Made by a program: the position numbers and the translations under genes
Notes under the pieces: generated by a model
Seen by the model: only the letters and a program-made list of their open reading frames with translations
Database searches by the model: none
What the model was told of the DNA's origin: nothing
Part shown: piece by piece, positions 35,714-44,482 of the stretch
Numbering within the stretch: position 1 is the stretch's first letter
Layout of the letters: every line of letters begins with the position of its first letter
Origin: Treponema socranskii subsp. socranskii VPI DR56BR1116 = ATCC 35536
GTDB taxonomy: Bacteria; Spirochaetota; Spirochaetia; Treponematales; Treponemataceae
Length of the DNA stretch: 64,000 nt
Assembly (NCBI RefSeq): GCF_000468115.1
Contig: NZ_AVQI01000028.1
Coordinates: 1 to 64,000 of the forward strand
Direction: 5' to 3'

Positions 35714-36598
35714 TCATTTTCCTATCTTTACGTTCGTTATCTTTTCATAGTATTTTGCAAGCGCACTGTGATCGTCTTTTTCAAAGCCGTCGGCTTTCAG
35801 CGCCTGCATCATTTCCATAACTTCGGCGGTAAGCGGAACAGGAGAAGTCACCGCATGCGCAGCGTTGAGCGCGTTCGTCAAATCTTTGATATGGAGTTCG
35901 ATTCTGAAACCGGGCTTGTAATCGTGCGCGAGCATCATCGGCGCTTTTGCGTTCATAACGGTAGAACCCGCAAGACCGCCCTTTATCGCTTGGAACACGA
36001 GTTCGGGGTCGACGCCGGCTTTGCGCGAAAACATCAGCGCTTCCGCGAGAGAGGCGATATTGCAGGCGACGACGATTTGATTTGCGAGCTTTGCGACGTT
36101 TCCCGCACCGAGCTCTCCGACATATACGACCGAGCCCGCCATCGCTTTGAGCACGTCGAAGTAGGTATCGAACAGCTCTTTTTTTCCACCGACCATAACC
36201 GACAGCGTGCCGTCTATCGCCTTCGGTTCGCCTCCCGAAACGGGAGCGTCGAGCATATCGACACCGAGCTTTGCAAGATCGGCTCCGATTTTGCGGCTTT
36301 CAACGGGATCGATAGAGCTCATATCGATGAGGATCGAGCCTTTTTTCACCGTTTCCGCGATGCCGCCCTTGTCGAAAACGGCCGCGCGCACGTGCGGAGA
36401 ATTCGGTACCATCGTGATAATGACGCTGCATTCTTTCGCAACGGCAGCTCCGTTTTCCGCAGCCTTTGCCCCGCAGCCTACAAGTTCGGCGACTGCGTCT
36501 TTATTGAAATCGCATACGACGAGTTCATGTCCTGCTTTGATAAGGTTTTTGCTCATCGGTTTGCCCATAATACCGAGTCCGATAAATCCTATTTTCAT
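35714..36598 (-). CDS. Tartronate-semialdehyde reductase-like / 3-hydroxyisobutyrate dehydrogenase family
   Basis: A 294-residue beta-hydroxyacid dehydrogenase, first gene of the catabolic operon. The N-terminal NAD motif is GFIGLGIMGKPMSKNL, the substrate loop is DAPVSGGEPKAIDGTLSVM, and the catalytic lysine is in GAGNVAKLANQIVV (about residue 171). This set defines GarR/GlxR-type enzymes that reduce tartronate semialdehyde to D-glycerate, and also 3-hydroxyisobutyrate dehydrogenases; sequence by eye cannot separate them. AGGAGA precedes ATG 36598. A consensus promoter and an inverted repeat sit 60-110 bases upstream. Confidence 0.86.
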   Translation of the reverse strand: MKIGFIGLGIMGKPMSKNLIKAGHELVVCDFNKDAVAELVGCGAKAAENGAAVAKECSVIITMVPNSPHVRAAVFDKGGIAETVKKGSILIDMSSIDPVESRKIGADLAKLGVDMLDAPVSGGEPKAIDGTLSVMVGGKKELFDTYFDVLKAMAGSVVYVGELGAGNVAKLANQIVVACNIASLAEALMFSRKAGVDPELVFQAIKGGLAGSTVMNAKAPMMLAHDYKPGFRIELHIKDLTNALNAAHAVTSPVPLTAEVMEMMQALKADGFEKDDHSALAKYYEKITNVKIGK

Positions 36599-36656
36599 CG
36601 TCTTCTCCTATCGCGGCATTCTAAAAAACAGTTTATCAAATAAAAAATCGTAATCG

Positions 36657-36677
36657 TTTTGTATATTTAACACAAAA
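36657..36677 (-). promoter_or_regulatory. Candidate operator at the start of the catabolic operon
   Basis: Inverted repeat TTTTGT - 9 bases - ACAAAA, lying directly downstream of the -10 element, where transcription should begin. Its position fits a repressor site; the IclR-type protein at 20551-21336 is the nearest candidate binder. Confidence 0.45.
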
Positions 36678-36678
36678 A

Positions 36679-36707
36679 AATATATAATACTATTATATTT
36701 TTGTCAA
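36679..36707 (-). promoter_or_regulatory. Consensus promoter of the catabolic operon
   Basis: Minus strand: -35 TTGACA (36702-36707), 17-base spacer, -10 TATATT (36679-36684). It would drive garR-like, tct, lyase and the following genes with an approximately 75-base leader. Confidence 0.75.
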
Positions 36708-36948
36708 TATGATTTATAAAAAATTACATAAATATCACTGTTTATATAAATTAAATTTATTTTTATATGATATTTACATACATTTTGATAAAAAAATGCA
36801 TATTTTTGAAATATTACTGCTCTATTTCACCGAATTTTCGCTTGCGTACACGATGCGGAAAAACCGAAACTCGCTTCGTATGCATGAGGATATGTAAGAA
36901 AGTGCTGATTAAAACGAGGATTACAATTCTATTACTTTTTCTTCGATA
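36708..36948. other. AT-rich gap without a supported gene
   Basis: This stretch upstream of the catabolic operon is strongly AT-rich. A 62-codon plus-strand frame (36709-36897) has low-complexity, tyrosine/leucine-rich translation and no ribosome site, so it is not called. No RNA gene or repeat was recognised. Confidence 0.5.
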
Positions 36949-37152
36949 TCATCCCATTATGAGATCGGCGGGGATCATATCTTTAATTTCGGGCGTAATA
37001 CGCTGCCGATTGTTTAAAATAAGATTTACACTTTTAAGCGAAATGCCGAGAATCTCGGCCAGGTCTTCCCGATTCCAGCCGAGTTCTTTCATCGCGTCTT
37101 TAATGATGTCTCCGGGACCAGGATTGTAAAACGGTTTTACTATTTCAGGCAT
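36949..37152 (-). CDS. Truncated HigA-type antitoxin (Xre helix-turn-helix)
   Basis: A 67-residue protein beginning MPEIVKPFYNPGPGDIIK and containing the helix-turn-helix WNREDLAEILGISLKSVNLIL (about 26-46) and NNRQRITPEI. This is the N-terminus of HigA-type addiction-module antidotes. Full-length members run at least 25-30 residues further, with a conserved FGTS.QFW region; here the frame ends IPADLIMG. No toxin gene is adjacent. The site ATTACGTAAT (37162-37171) just upstream could be its operator. It is likely a remnant of a toxin-antitoxin module, though a short DNA-binding regulator could still be made. Confidence 0.6.
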   Translation of the reverse strand: MPEIVKPFYNPGPGDIIKDAMKELGWNREDLAEILGISLKSVNLILNNRQRITPEIKDMIPADLIMG

Positions 37153-37161
37153 ATCAATTCC

Positions 37162-37171
37162 ATTACGTAAT
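37162..37171 (-). promoter_or_regulatory. Palindrome upstream of the HigA-type gene
   Basis: ATTACGTAAT is a perfect 10-bp palindrome ending 9 bases before the start codon, flanked by ATATCA and TGATAT. Antitoxins of this family commonly autorepress at such sites. Confidence 0.3.
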
Positions 37172-37205
37172 AATGATATCCAAAATCCGCAACCGCTTTC
37201 CGCCC

Positions 37206-38306
37206 TTACAGCGCGTCGAAAAAGCCTTTAGCCTTCAAGAGTTCCGCGTTCAAAATACCGCCGAGCGCGGCACCGCGTTTCGTATTGTGACTCAGCGAAA
37301 CGAATTTTACGTCGAACACGTTGCACGGTCGGAGCCGTCCGATAACGCAGGCCATGCCTCCTTCGGTTTCGCGGTCGCGCCTCGGCTGCGGGCGGTTTTC
37401 TTCGGAGCGAAGCACGATCGGATGAACGGGCGCGGACGGCAGCTGCAATTCCTGCGGAAGCGAGCGATAGCTCTTCCACACGCGCGCGATCTCTTCGATC
37501 GAAGGTTTTTTCTCCTGCGGTACATCGAAATCGAGGTTTACGCAGGCGGTGTGTCCGTCGACGACGGGAACGCGCGTACACGTCGACGATACGGCAGGAC
37601 CTGCCGCATTGACGATTTCGCCGTCTTTGACCGAACCGAGTATCTTCAAGCATTCGCGCTCGGTTTTTTCTTCTTCGCCTCCGATAAACGGCACGATATT
37701 GTCGATCATATCGAAGGACGGCACGCCGGGGTAGCCCGCCCCGCTGGTCGCCTGCAGCGTCGTCACGATCATGCGCTTGATCGGATAGCCCGCCTGAATG
37801 AGGGCGTGGATCGGCATCATATAGGTTTGCAGCGAACAGTTCGGCTTTACGACGATAAAGCCCTTGTCCCAGCCGTAATGCCGTTTTTGAAACGCGATCA
37901 CGTCGAGGTGCGCCCAGTTGATCTCCGGTACGAGCATGGGTACGTCGCTCGTCCAGCGGTTTGCGCTCGCGTTTGAAACAACGGGAATGCCCTCCGCCGC
38001 ATAGCGCGCTTCGAGCGCTTTGATTTCGTCTTTGCTCATTTCAAGCGCGCTGAACACGAACGCGCATTTGCCGAGCGCACGCGGCGCGTCGTTCGCATCC
38101 TCGACGGTAAGCTTTGCAACGCCCGAAGGGATATCCGCTCCGATGAGCCAGCGGTTTGCGACCGCTTCTTCGTACGATTTGCCCGCAGAGCGCGGACTTG
38201 CCGCAACATAGCTCACTTCAAACCACGGATGATTTTCAAGCAGCGCGATATAGCGCTGACCGACCATGCCCGTTGCACCGAGCACGCCTACCGGTATCTT
38301 TTCCAT
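37206..38306 (-). CDS. asd: Aspartate-semialdehyde dehydrogenase
   Basis: Catalyses NADPH-dependent reduction of aspartyl phosphate to aspartate semialdehyde, the branch point for lysine/diaminopimelate, threonine and methionine. The 366-residue protein has GVLGATGMVGQRYIALLENHP at the N-terminus, the nucleophile in VVKPNCSLQTYMMPIHALIQ (PNCS, Cys near 162), and the later ECLKILG and VNLDFDVPQEKK regions. The variant lacking the ARRI-type motif matches the archaeal/fungal subgroup of Asd rather than the E. coli one. Start ATG 38306 follows AAGGAA. dapA lies 88 bases upstream in the same direction, so the two enzymes of one pathway are likely cotranscribed. Confidence 0.9.
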   Translation of the reverse strand: MEKIPVGVLGATGMVGQRYIALLENHPWFEVSYVAASPRSAGKSYEEAVANRWLIGADIPSGVAKLTVEDANDAPRALGKCAFVFSALEMSKDEIKALEARYAAEGIPVVSNASANRWTSDVPMLVPEINWAHLDVIAFQKRHYGWDKGFIVVKPNCSLQTYMMPIHALIQAGYPIKRMIVTTLQATSGAGYPGVPSFDMIDNIVPFIGGEEEKTERECLKILGSVKDGEIVNAAGPAVSSTCTRVPVVDGHTACVNLDFDVPQEKKPSIEEIARVWKSYRSLPQELQLPSAPVHPIVLRSEENRPQPRRDRETEGGMACVIGRLRPCNVFDVKFVSLSHNTKRGAALGGILNAELLKAKGFFDAL

Positions 38307-38394
38307 AACAATTTCCTTAATAATTTTATTCGTCAAATGTAAGTTCGGCGGAGCGCAACGCACGCCTTACAATCCGCACGATGCAATCCGTGCG

Positions 38395-39300
38395 TTATAA
38401 TCCGCACGCCGAAAGCGCTTCTTCGATAATCTTTTTCGCCTCGTCGTGCACATCGACGAGCGGCAAACGCACGCTCCCCGAAGGCAAACCTTTGACACGC
38501 ATCGCATATTTTATCGACGTGGGATTTCCGTCGACAAAGGCCGCTTTGAAAAACGGCAGCAAGCGATAATGAATTTTCCGCGCCGCTTCATAATCGCCGG
38601 AAAGAGCAGCTCTTACCATTTCCGAAACGAGAGCAGGCGCCGCATTCGAAACGACCGATACGACGCCGTCGCCGCCGCATGCGATGAGCGGAAGCGTCAT
38701 CGCATCATCCCCGCTCAGTACGGCAAAGTCGGGATGCTTCGATTTAATCGTGTCGATAACGTCCGTCATCTGAGAAATGCTGCCGCTCGCTTCTTTGACG
38801 CCCGCGATATTCGGCAAATCCGCGATGCGCGAAAGCGTCGGCGTATCGATGTTTTTTCCGGTGCGGCCGGCGATATTGTACACGAGGATCGGAATGCCTA
38901 CGCGAGAAACCGCTTCAAAGTGCCGGAAGATGCCTTCGGATGAAGGCTTATTGTAATAAGGAGTTACGACGAGAGCGGCATCGGCACCCGCTTTTTTTGC
39001 GCGCTCCGTATAGCGGACGGCATCGCGCGTATTGTTGCTGCCCGCGCCGAGGACGACGGGTACTTTGACGCTCTTCTCTTTTTCGAACGCACGCACTTCT
39101 TCCATTACGACATCGATGATACGCTGTTCTTCGTCTTCATCGAGCGTCGGCGTTTCGCCCGTCGTACCGAGCGGCACGAGTCCGTCGATGCTCTCTTCCA
39201 TTTGAAAACGGAGCAGCTTTCGATATCCGTCATAATCGATCGAACCGTCTTCCTTTATCGGCGTAATCATCGCCGTAAATGCACCGCGTAACCGTATCAT
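38395..39300 (-). CDS. dapA: 4-hydroxy-tetrahydrodipicolinate synthase
   Basis: Condenses pyruvate with aspartate semialdehyde, the first step towards diaminopimelate and lysine. Its 301 residues show GTTGETPTLDEDEE (the DapA form of the GTTGE motif), TPYYNKPSSEGIF with the proton-relay tyrosine, YNIAGRTG and the Schiff-base lysine in GVKEASGSIS (near 163). It lies immediately upstream of asd in the same orientation, which supports the biosynthetic role over the related catabolic lyase at 31705-32610. A promoter at 39331-39359 precedes it. Confidence 0.92.
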   Translation of the reverse strand: MIRLRGAFTAMITPIKEDGSIDYDGYRKLLRFQMEESIDGLVPLGTTGETPTLDEDEEQRIIDVVMEEVRAFEKEKSVKVPVVLGAGSNNTRDAVRYTERAKKAGADAALVVTPYYNKPSSEGIFRHFEAVSRVGIPILVYNIAGRTGKNIDTPTLSRIADLPNIAGVKEASGSISQMTDVIDTIKSKHPDFAVLSGDDAMTLPLIACGGDGVVSVVSNAAPALVSEMVRAALSGDYEAARKIHYRLLPFFKAAFVDGNPTSIKYAMRVKGLPSGSVRLPLVDVHDEAKKIIEEALSACGL

Positions 39301-39330
39301 AATCGCCTCGCATTTTCGAATGATGAACGC

Positions 39331-39359
39331 ATTATCGCACGTTTATGCGTTTTGAGCAA
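39331..39359 (-). promoter_or_regulatory. Promoter of dapA-asd
   Basis: Minus strand: -35 TTGCTC (39354-39359), 17-base spacer, -10 GATAAT (39331-39336), leaving about 24 bases of leader with GAGGCG before ATG 39300. Confidence 0.55.
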
Positions 39360-39427
39360 TGCGCACGAACCTTTGCCTTGCGCTGTGCGCAGTGAGGTAT
39401 GCGCACGGCTTGGACTTGCACGCTTAC

Positions 39428-39456
39428 TGTTCGAAACCGCGTAAATCGTTTATACT
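39428..39456 (+). promoter_or_regulatory. Promoter of purL, leaderless type
   Basis: -10 TATACT (39451-39456) is followed by only GTACCA before ATG 39463. The -35 region (TGTTCG, 39428-39433) is poor. No Shine-Dalgarno sequence is present. Confidence 0.45.
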
Positions 39457-39462
39457 GTACCA

Positions 39463-42400
39463 ATGTTCCGTTTGTATGTGGAAAGAAAGCGCGGTTTTCA
39501 AAATGAAGCCGAAAGAATCAAATCGGAAATCGTTCATTTTTTGCGGATTCCGAGCATTACGGGCGTGCGGTACTTGAACCGCTACGACGTCGAAAATATT
39601 TCCGACGAAGAAGCGAAAGAGGCGGCGCATCGAATTTTTTCCGAACCGCAAAGCGACGAGTGTACTTTCGATGCGCTTCCGCTGCGTCCGGGCGAAACGG
39701 CGATCGCGTGGGAATACCTCCCCGGTCAATACGATCAACGCTCCGATTCCGCAGAGCAGTGTCTTTTGCTCTTGCGCGCAAGCCTTCCCGAAAAAAGCCG
39801 CGGTACGAAGCCGCCCCGTGTGCGGTGCGCAAAGGTCGTCCTCCTTTCAGGCGCGGTGAGCGCGCGCAACATCGAGCGCATTCAAAACTATCTTATCAAT
39901 CCCGTCGATTCGCGTCTTGCAGAAGACGCCGTCCCCGACACGCTCGAATTGAAAGCGGCTCCCCCCTCAGACATTCCGTCCGTTGCGGGATTTATCGGCA
40001 TGGACGAAAGAGAACTCGCCTCTCTTCGAAAGCGCATGGCGCTTGCAATGGATGCGGCCGACGTCGCGTTCATGCAGGATTATTTTAAAAAGGAAGGACG
40101 AGATCCGACGGAAACGGAAATCCGCGTGCTCGATACGTATTGGTCGGATCACTGCCGGCATACGACGTTCCTTACGGAATTGACGGACATTAAAATCGAA
40201 GACGGCGCATACGCTCCGCTTTTCGCTTCGTCGCTTGAAACCTATACCGATATGCGCGTCGACGTGTACGGAAAAGCGGAAAAACCCGTGACGCTCATGG
40301 ATATGGCAGTCATCGGTGCAAAGTATTTGCGGAAGCACGGCAAACTCGACGATATGGAAGCGTCCGAAGAAAACAATGCGTGTTCGCTGTTTATCGACGT
40401 GCATTATACGACGGACAAAGACGGAAAACCGCTCTCTCCCGATTCTCCGGGCGAAACGGAAAAGTGGCTGCTGTTATTTAAAAACGAAACGCACAATCAT
40501 CCGACGGAGATCGAACCTTTCGGAGGAGCTGCGACGTGTATCGGAGGGGCGATCCGCGATCCGCTTTCGGGAAGAGCGTGGGTATACCAAGCGCTCCGCG
40601 TAACGGGAGCTGCCGATCCGACCGTACCGATTTCCGAAACGATTCCCGGAAAACTTCCGCAGATGAAGCTGTGCAGGGAAGCGGCTCAGGGATTTTCTTC
40701 GTACGGTAATCAAATAGGGCTTGCGACGGGACAAGTCGCGGAATTGTATCATCCGGGCTATGGGGCAAAGCGCATGGAATGCGGGGCGGTCATCGCCGCT
40801 TCTCCCGCGGACTCCGTTGTCCGCGAAAGACCGGAAGCGGGAGACGTTGTCATTTTGCTCGGCGGCGGTACGGGACGCGACGGTATCGGAGGCGCGACGG
40901 GTTCGTCGAAAGTGCACACCAAAGAATCGGTGACGAGCGCGGGTGCGGAAGTGCAAAAAGGCAACGCCGTCGAGGAACGAAAGATACAGCGCCTTTTCCG
41001 CAATAAAAAAGTGAGCTTGATGATACGCCGTTCGAACGACTTCGGCGCGGGCGGTGTGTCAGTCGCGGTCGGAGAATTGGCGGCGGGGCTCGACATCGAT
41101 CTCGATGCGGTGCCGAAAAAATACGACGGCTTAAACGGCACCGAGCTTGCAATTTCCGAATCGCAGGAACGCATGGCGGTCGTCGTACGCGAAAAGGATG
41201 CGCGCGCTTTTATCGACCTTGCGGCGAAGGAAAATCTCCGTGCGGTCGTCGTCGCAAAAGTGACCGGCACGAATCGCCTCGTCATGAAATGGCGGGGCAA
41301 AACGATCGTCGATCTTTCCCGCGATTTTCTCGATGCTGCCGGCGCTCCTCACAAAGCGCGTGCGTACATTGAAAACCCCGCGCTGCCCGAAACGTCGCCG
41401 CTTGTCCGCCCGCTCGAAACCGTTTCAAAAAAATTGCCCTCATCGCTTTCGGATGCATGGCTTGCAAATATAAACGATTTGGCCTGCTGTTCCGAACGCG
41501 GCCTTTCCGAACGCTTCGACGGTTCCATCGGATCCGCAACCGTTTTATTTCCCTTCGGCGGAAAATATCAGCGTACGCCCGAAGCGGCTATGGCGGCAAA
41601 AATACCCGTCGCCTCTCCGCGTGAAACCTCGACGGCGAGCATGATGTCTTTCGGCTTCGATCCCTTCGTCGGCGAATGGAGCGCATGGCACGGCGCCCAA
41701 ACGGCGGTGCTTTCCTCCCTTGCAAAAATCGTGTGTATCGGCGGAAACGCCGCTTCGTGCCGCCTGTCGTTTCAAGAATACTTCGGCCGCGCCGTCGATG
41801 AAAAGACGTGGGGCTATCCTGCAGCGGCTTTACTCGGCGCGCTCGACGCGCAAAAGAAAACGGGCTGTGCGTCGATCGGCGGAAAAGACAGTATGAGCGG
41901 CACTTTCGAAAATATAAACGTTCCGCACACGCTCGTGTCGTTCGCCGTAACGCACGATGAAGCTGAGCGAGTGACGAGCGGTTCGTTTAAAAAATCGGGG
42001 AACGCGATCTATTTCGTCGGCACTCCCTATTCGCCGCTCCTTGCTCCCGATTTCACCGCATTTATGCAAAATGCCGCAATCCTCTATCGCTTGAACGCAT
42101 CCGGCGCCATACGCGCGATGTATCCCGTCGGTTCGGGCGGCATCGCGGAAGCTCTTACGAAGATGATGATGGGAAACGGTATCGGAGGACGCATCGATGC
42201 CGTGCCGCTTTCGTTTACGAGAGCGCACATACCGGGCGCGAAAGCGTCTTCGCTCGATCTCTTTACGCCGCAATACGGCTCGATCATCTTGGAAGCCGCC
42301 CCCGAAGCGGAAAGCGAAATCGATAAGGCGGGTTTTGTTTCCGGTACGATTGTTAAAATCGGCAAGACGATATGCGAAAGTGAAATCGTCGTCAAAGACG

Positions 42401-43461
42401 AACATGCGGGAATTCCGCACACGAAGATTTCGCTTTCGGATGCCGAAAAAGCGTGGGAATCGAAACTCTCAAAGGTATTTCCTCCCGTATCCGAAAGCTC
42501 CGCTCCGCCTGCGCTTCCATCCTTTGCGCTCGCCGCACATCCTTCGCTTGCCGATTTGAGGAGCTGCGTTTCGCTCGGCAAAAAAAGCTTTGCCGCTCCG
42601 ACAAAAAAAGTGCGCGTACTCATCCCCGTTTTTCCGGGAACGAACTGCGAATACGATATGGCGCGCGCGTTCGCCGTCGCAGGAGCCGAAACGAAGATCG
42701 CAGTCTTTGCAAACAATACTAACCGAGCCCTCGAAGAGTCGCTCGAAACGCTTGAGCGGGAATTGAAAGGCGCGCAGATTTTAGCGCTTGCCGGAGGATT
42801 TTCCGGAGGAGACGAACCCGACGGTTCGGGTAAATTCATCGCGAACGTTTTGCGCGAAGGGCGCATCGCAGAGCAAGTGATGCAGCTTATTAAAAAGAGG
42901 GACGGTCTCATCCTCGGCATCTGCAACGGTTTTCAGGCCCTCATCAAAACGGGGCTTGTGCCTTTCGGTGAAATCCGCACGATGACCGCCGATATGCCCA
43001 CCCTCACGTTCAATACCGTCGGGCGCCACATTTCGCGCATCGCCCGCACGCGCACGGTGAGCGCATTGAGTCCGTGGGCGTTCGATGCGTCGGTTATCGA
43101 CGAGAGGGTACACTTGATTCCCGTTTCACACGGGGAAGGCCGCATCGTTGTCGCCGCATCGCTTGCGGAACAGCTTTTCGCTTCGGGACAAGTGTTTTCG
43201 CAATACGTCGATGCTCTCGGTGTGCCTGCCGTAACCGAGCCGGACAATCCGAACGGCTCTCTCTTTGCAATCGAAGGGCTTACGAGTCCCGACGGCCGCG
43301 TGCTCGGTAAAATGGGACACAGCGAGCGCACGATCGGCATCGACGGAGGAGGCGCTTCGCGCGACCTCATCAAAAACGTCGCAGGCGATCCGCTTGCAAA
43401 CGAATATGAAACATCCTGCCAAAATATCTTTGCGGCGGGAGTAAGATATTTTAATAATTAA
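39463..43461 (+). CDS. purL: Phosphoribosylformylglycinamidine synthase, large single-chain form
   Basis: Converts FGAR, glutamine and ATP to FGAM in de novo purine synthesis. The 1332-residue protein is the long single-chain type in which the synthetase and glutaminase are fused. The N-terminal linker region is followed by SDHCRHTTF (about 224-232), KNETHNHPTEIEPFGGAATCIGG (ATP/metal site), the second half with ASMMSFGFDPFVGEWSAWHG and SIGGKDSMSGTF, and a C-terminal class I glutamine amidotransferase with FPGTNCEYDM, the cysteine nucleophile in LGICNGFQAL and the His-Glu pair in PVSHGEGR. No other pur genes are in the window, so whether a full pathway exists cannot be judged. Confidence 0.93.
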   Translation: MFRLYVERKRGFQNEAERIKSEIVHFLRIPSITGVRYLNRYDVENISDEEAKEAAHRIFSEPQSDECTFDALPLRPGETAIAWEYLPGQYDQRSDSAEQCLLLLRASLPEKSRGTKPPRVRCAKVVLLSGAVSARNIERIQNYLINPVDSRLAEDAVPDTLELKAAPPSDIPSVAGFIGMDERELASLRKRMALAMDAADVAFMQDYFKKEGRDPTETEIRVLDTYWSDHCRHTTFLTELTDIKIEDGAYAPLFASSLETYTDMRVDVYGKAEKPVTLMDMAVIGAKYLRKHGKLDDMEASEENNACSLFIDVHYTTDKDGKPLSPDSPGETEKWLLLFKNETHNHPTEIEPFGGAATCIGGAIRDPLSGRAWVYQALRVTGAADPTVPISETIPGKLPQMKLCREAAQGFSSYGNQIGLATGQVAELYHPGYGAKRMECGAVIAASPADSVVRERPEAGDVVILLGGGTGRDGIGGATGSSKVHTKESVTSAGAEVQKGNAVEERKIQRLFRNKKVSLMIRRSNDFGAGGVSVAVGELAAGLDIDLDAVPKKYDGLNGTELAISESQERMAVVVREKDARAFIDLAAKENLRAVVVAKVTGTNRLVMKWRGKTIVDLSRDFLDAAGAPHKARAYIENPALPETSPLVRPLETVSKKLPSSLSDAWLANINDLACCSERGLSERFDGSIGSATVLFPFGGKYQRTPEAAMAAKIPVASPRETSTASMMSFGFDPFVGEWSAWHGAQTAVLSSLAKIVCIGGNAASCRLSFQEYFGRAVDEKTWGYPAAALLGALDAQKKTGCASIGGKDSMSGTFENINVPHTLVSFAVTHDEAERVTSGSFKKSGNAIYFVGTPYSPLLAPDFTAFMQNAAILYRLNASGAIRAMYPVGSGGIAEALTKMMMGNGIGGRIDAVPLSFTRAHIPGAKASSLDLFTPQYGSIILEAAPEAESEIDKAGFVSGTIVKIGKTICESEIVVKDEHAGIPHTKISLSDAEKAWESKLSKVFPPVSESSAPPALPSFALAAHPSLADLRSCVSLGKKSFAAPTKKVRVLIPVFPGTNCEYDMARAFAVAGAETKIAVFANNTNRALEESLETLERELKGAQILALAGGFSGGDEPDGSGKFIANVLREGRIAEQVMQLIKKRDGLILGICNGFQALIKTGLVPFGEIRTMTADMPTLTFNTVGRHISRIARTRTVSALSPWAFDASVIDERVHLIPVSHGEGRIVVAASLAEQLFASGQVFSQYVDALGVPAVTEPDNPNGSLFAIEGLTSPDGRVLGKMGHSERTIGIDGGGASRDLIKNVAGDPLANEYETSCQNIFAAGVRYFNN

Positions 43462-43477
43462 TAATATGGAGTGTATG

Positions 43478-44479
43478 ATGTTTAACAAAAAGATAAAACC
43501 GATAATCGGCGCTTTGGCGATCGCAGTGTTTTTTACCGGCTGCTCCGTTTCCGCAAAAGCCGGCAAAAACGGCTGGTACGTCGATTACGATGAAGCAAAA
43601 AAAGCCGCGCAGAAAAAAAATAAAAATCTCCTCATCTTTTTTTCCGTGGTCGACAACGACGAGGAGAGCCGGACGCTCAAAGAAAAAGTGTTCGATACGA
43701 AAGAATTCGTTTCCGCGCTTTCGAAGCGTTTTATCCTCGTCAATTTGGATTTTTCGGCCTCACTCTCCGGCGATGACGAAGATCAAAGCGAAAAAGGGAA
43801 AAAAGAGGCGGAAGAGCGGCAGCGGAAAATCGACTACATGGGGTACATCGCCTCTCTCTATAACGTCGATTCCATCCCTTCCGTTTTTCTTGCGACAAAA
43901 GAAGGCTACTGTGCGGCGAAGATTGAAGCTTCCGATGAAGATGCCGCCCCCGAAGCGTATATAAAGCTCATCGGAAGCAAAACGGCCGATCTCGATAAAA
44001 TCAATACATTGGCTGATGCGGTGCGCGCGGCGTCCGGAGTTGAAAAAGTGCGTGCGATCGATGCGCTCTCGGAAGCGACGGATGATACGCGGCGCATGCT
44101 TTTGGCCGATCTTTTCCGCACGATTTCGTCCCTCGATCCGAATGATGAAACGGGACTTGCCGGCAAATATATTTTACTCACGGCCGTTTCCGATGCGTCG
44201 ACATTTTATATGCAGCGCGATTTCGCTCCCGCGATTCAAGCACTCGCTTCGGCCGCCGAAGACGAACGTCTCAGTGCATCGGAGCGGCAGCAGGCGTATT
44301 ATTACGCAGGCGAATTATTAACGACGACCGGCAGTACCGATTACAAAGCCGTCTTCGATTATTTTCAAAAAGCCTACGACGCGGATCCCGAAAGCGAATA
44401 TGCTCCGCGCATAGCCGAAATGCTTGTCGCTTTAAAGGAAGAGATCGAACGAATTGCCGGCGACGGAAAGCAGCGATAA
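43478..44479 (+). CDS. Thioredoxin-like lipoprotein
   Basis: A 333-residue envelope protein with a lipoprotein signal (IIGALAIAVFFTGC, cysteine near 21), followed by a thioredoxin-fold domain (about 35-150). The N-terminal part, WYVDYDEAKKAAQKKNKNLLIFF, and the cis-proline region VDSIPSVFLATKEGY match the thioredoxin_7/DUF255-like fold. Where a CxxC would be, the sequence reads FSVVDNDEES, so it is not a redox enzyme. The C-terminal half (about 175-333) is helical with tetratricopeptide-like spacing. Start 43478 fits best with GGAG 6-7 bases upstream; ATG 43466 would place the site inside the gene. It lies 16 bases after purL and 3 before the CorC-type gene. Confidence 0.7.
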   Translation: MFNKKIKPIIGALAIAVFFTGCSVSAKAGKNGWYVDYDEAKKAAQKKNKNLLIFFSVVDNDEESRTLKEKVFDTKEFVSALSKRFILVNLDFSASLSGDDEDQSEKGKKEAEERQRKIDYMGYIASLYNVDSIPSVFLATKEGYCAAKIEASDEDAAPEAYIKLIGSKTADLDKINTLADAVRAASGVEKVRAIDALSEATDDTRRMLLADLFRTISSLDPNDETGLAGKYILLTAVSDASTFYMQRDFAPAIQALASAAEDERLSASERQQAYYYAGELLTTTGSTDYKAVFDYFQKAYDADPESEYAPRIAEMLVALKEEIERIAGDGKQR

Positions 44480-44482
44480 ATC

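Noticed and set aside
36709-36897. 62-codon frame in the AT-rich gap
   Set aside because: Composition follows the AT-rich DNA; no start signal.
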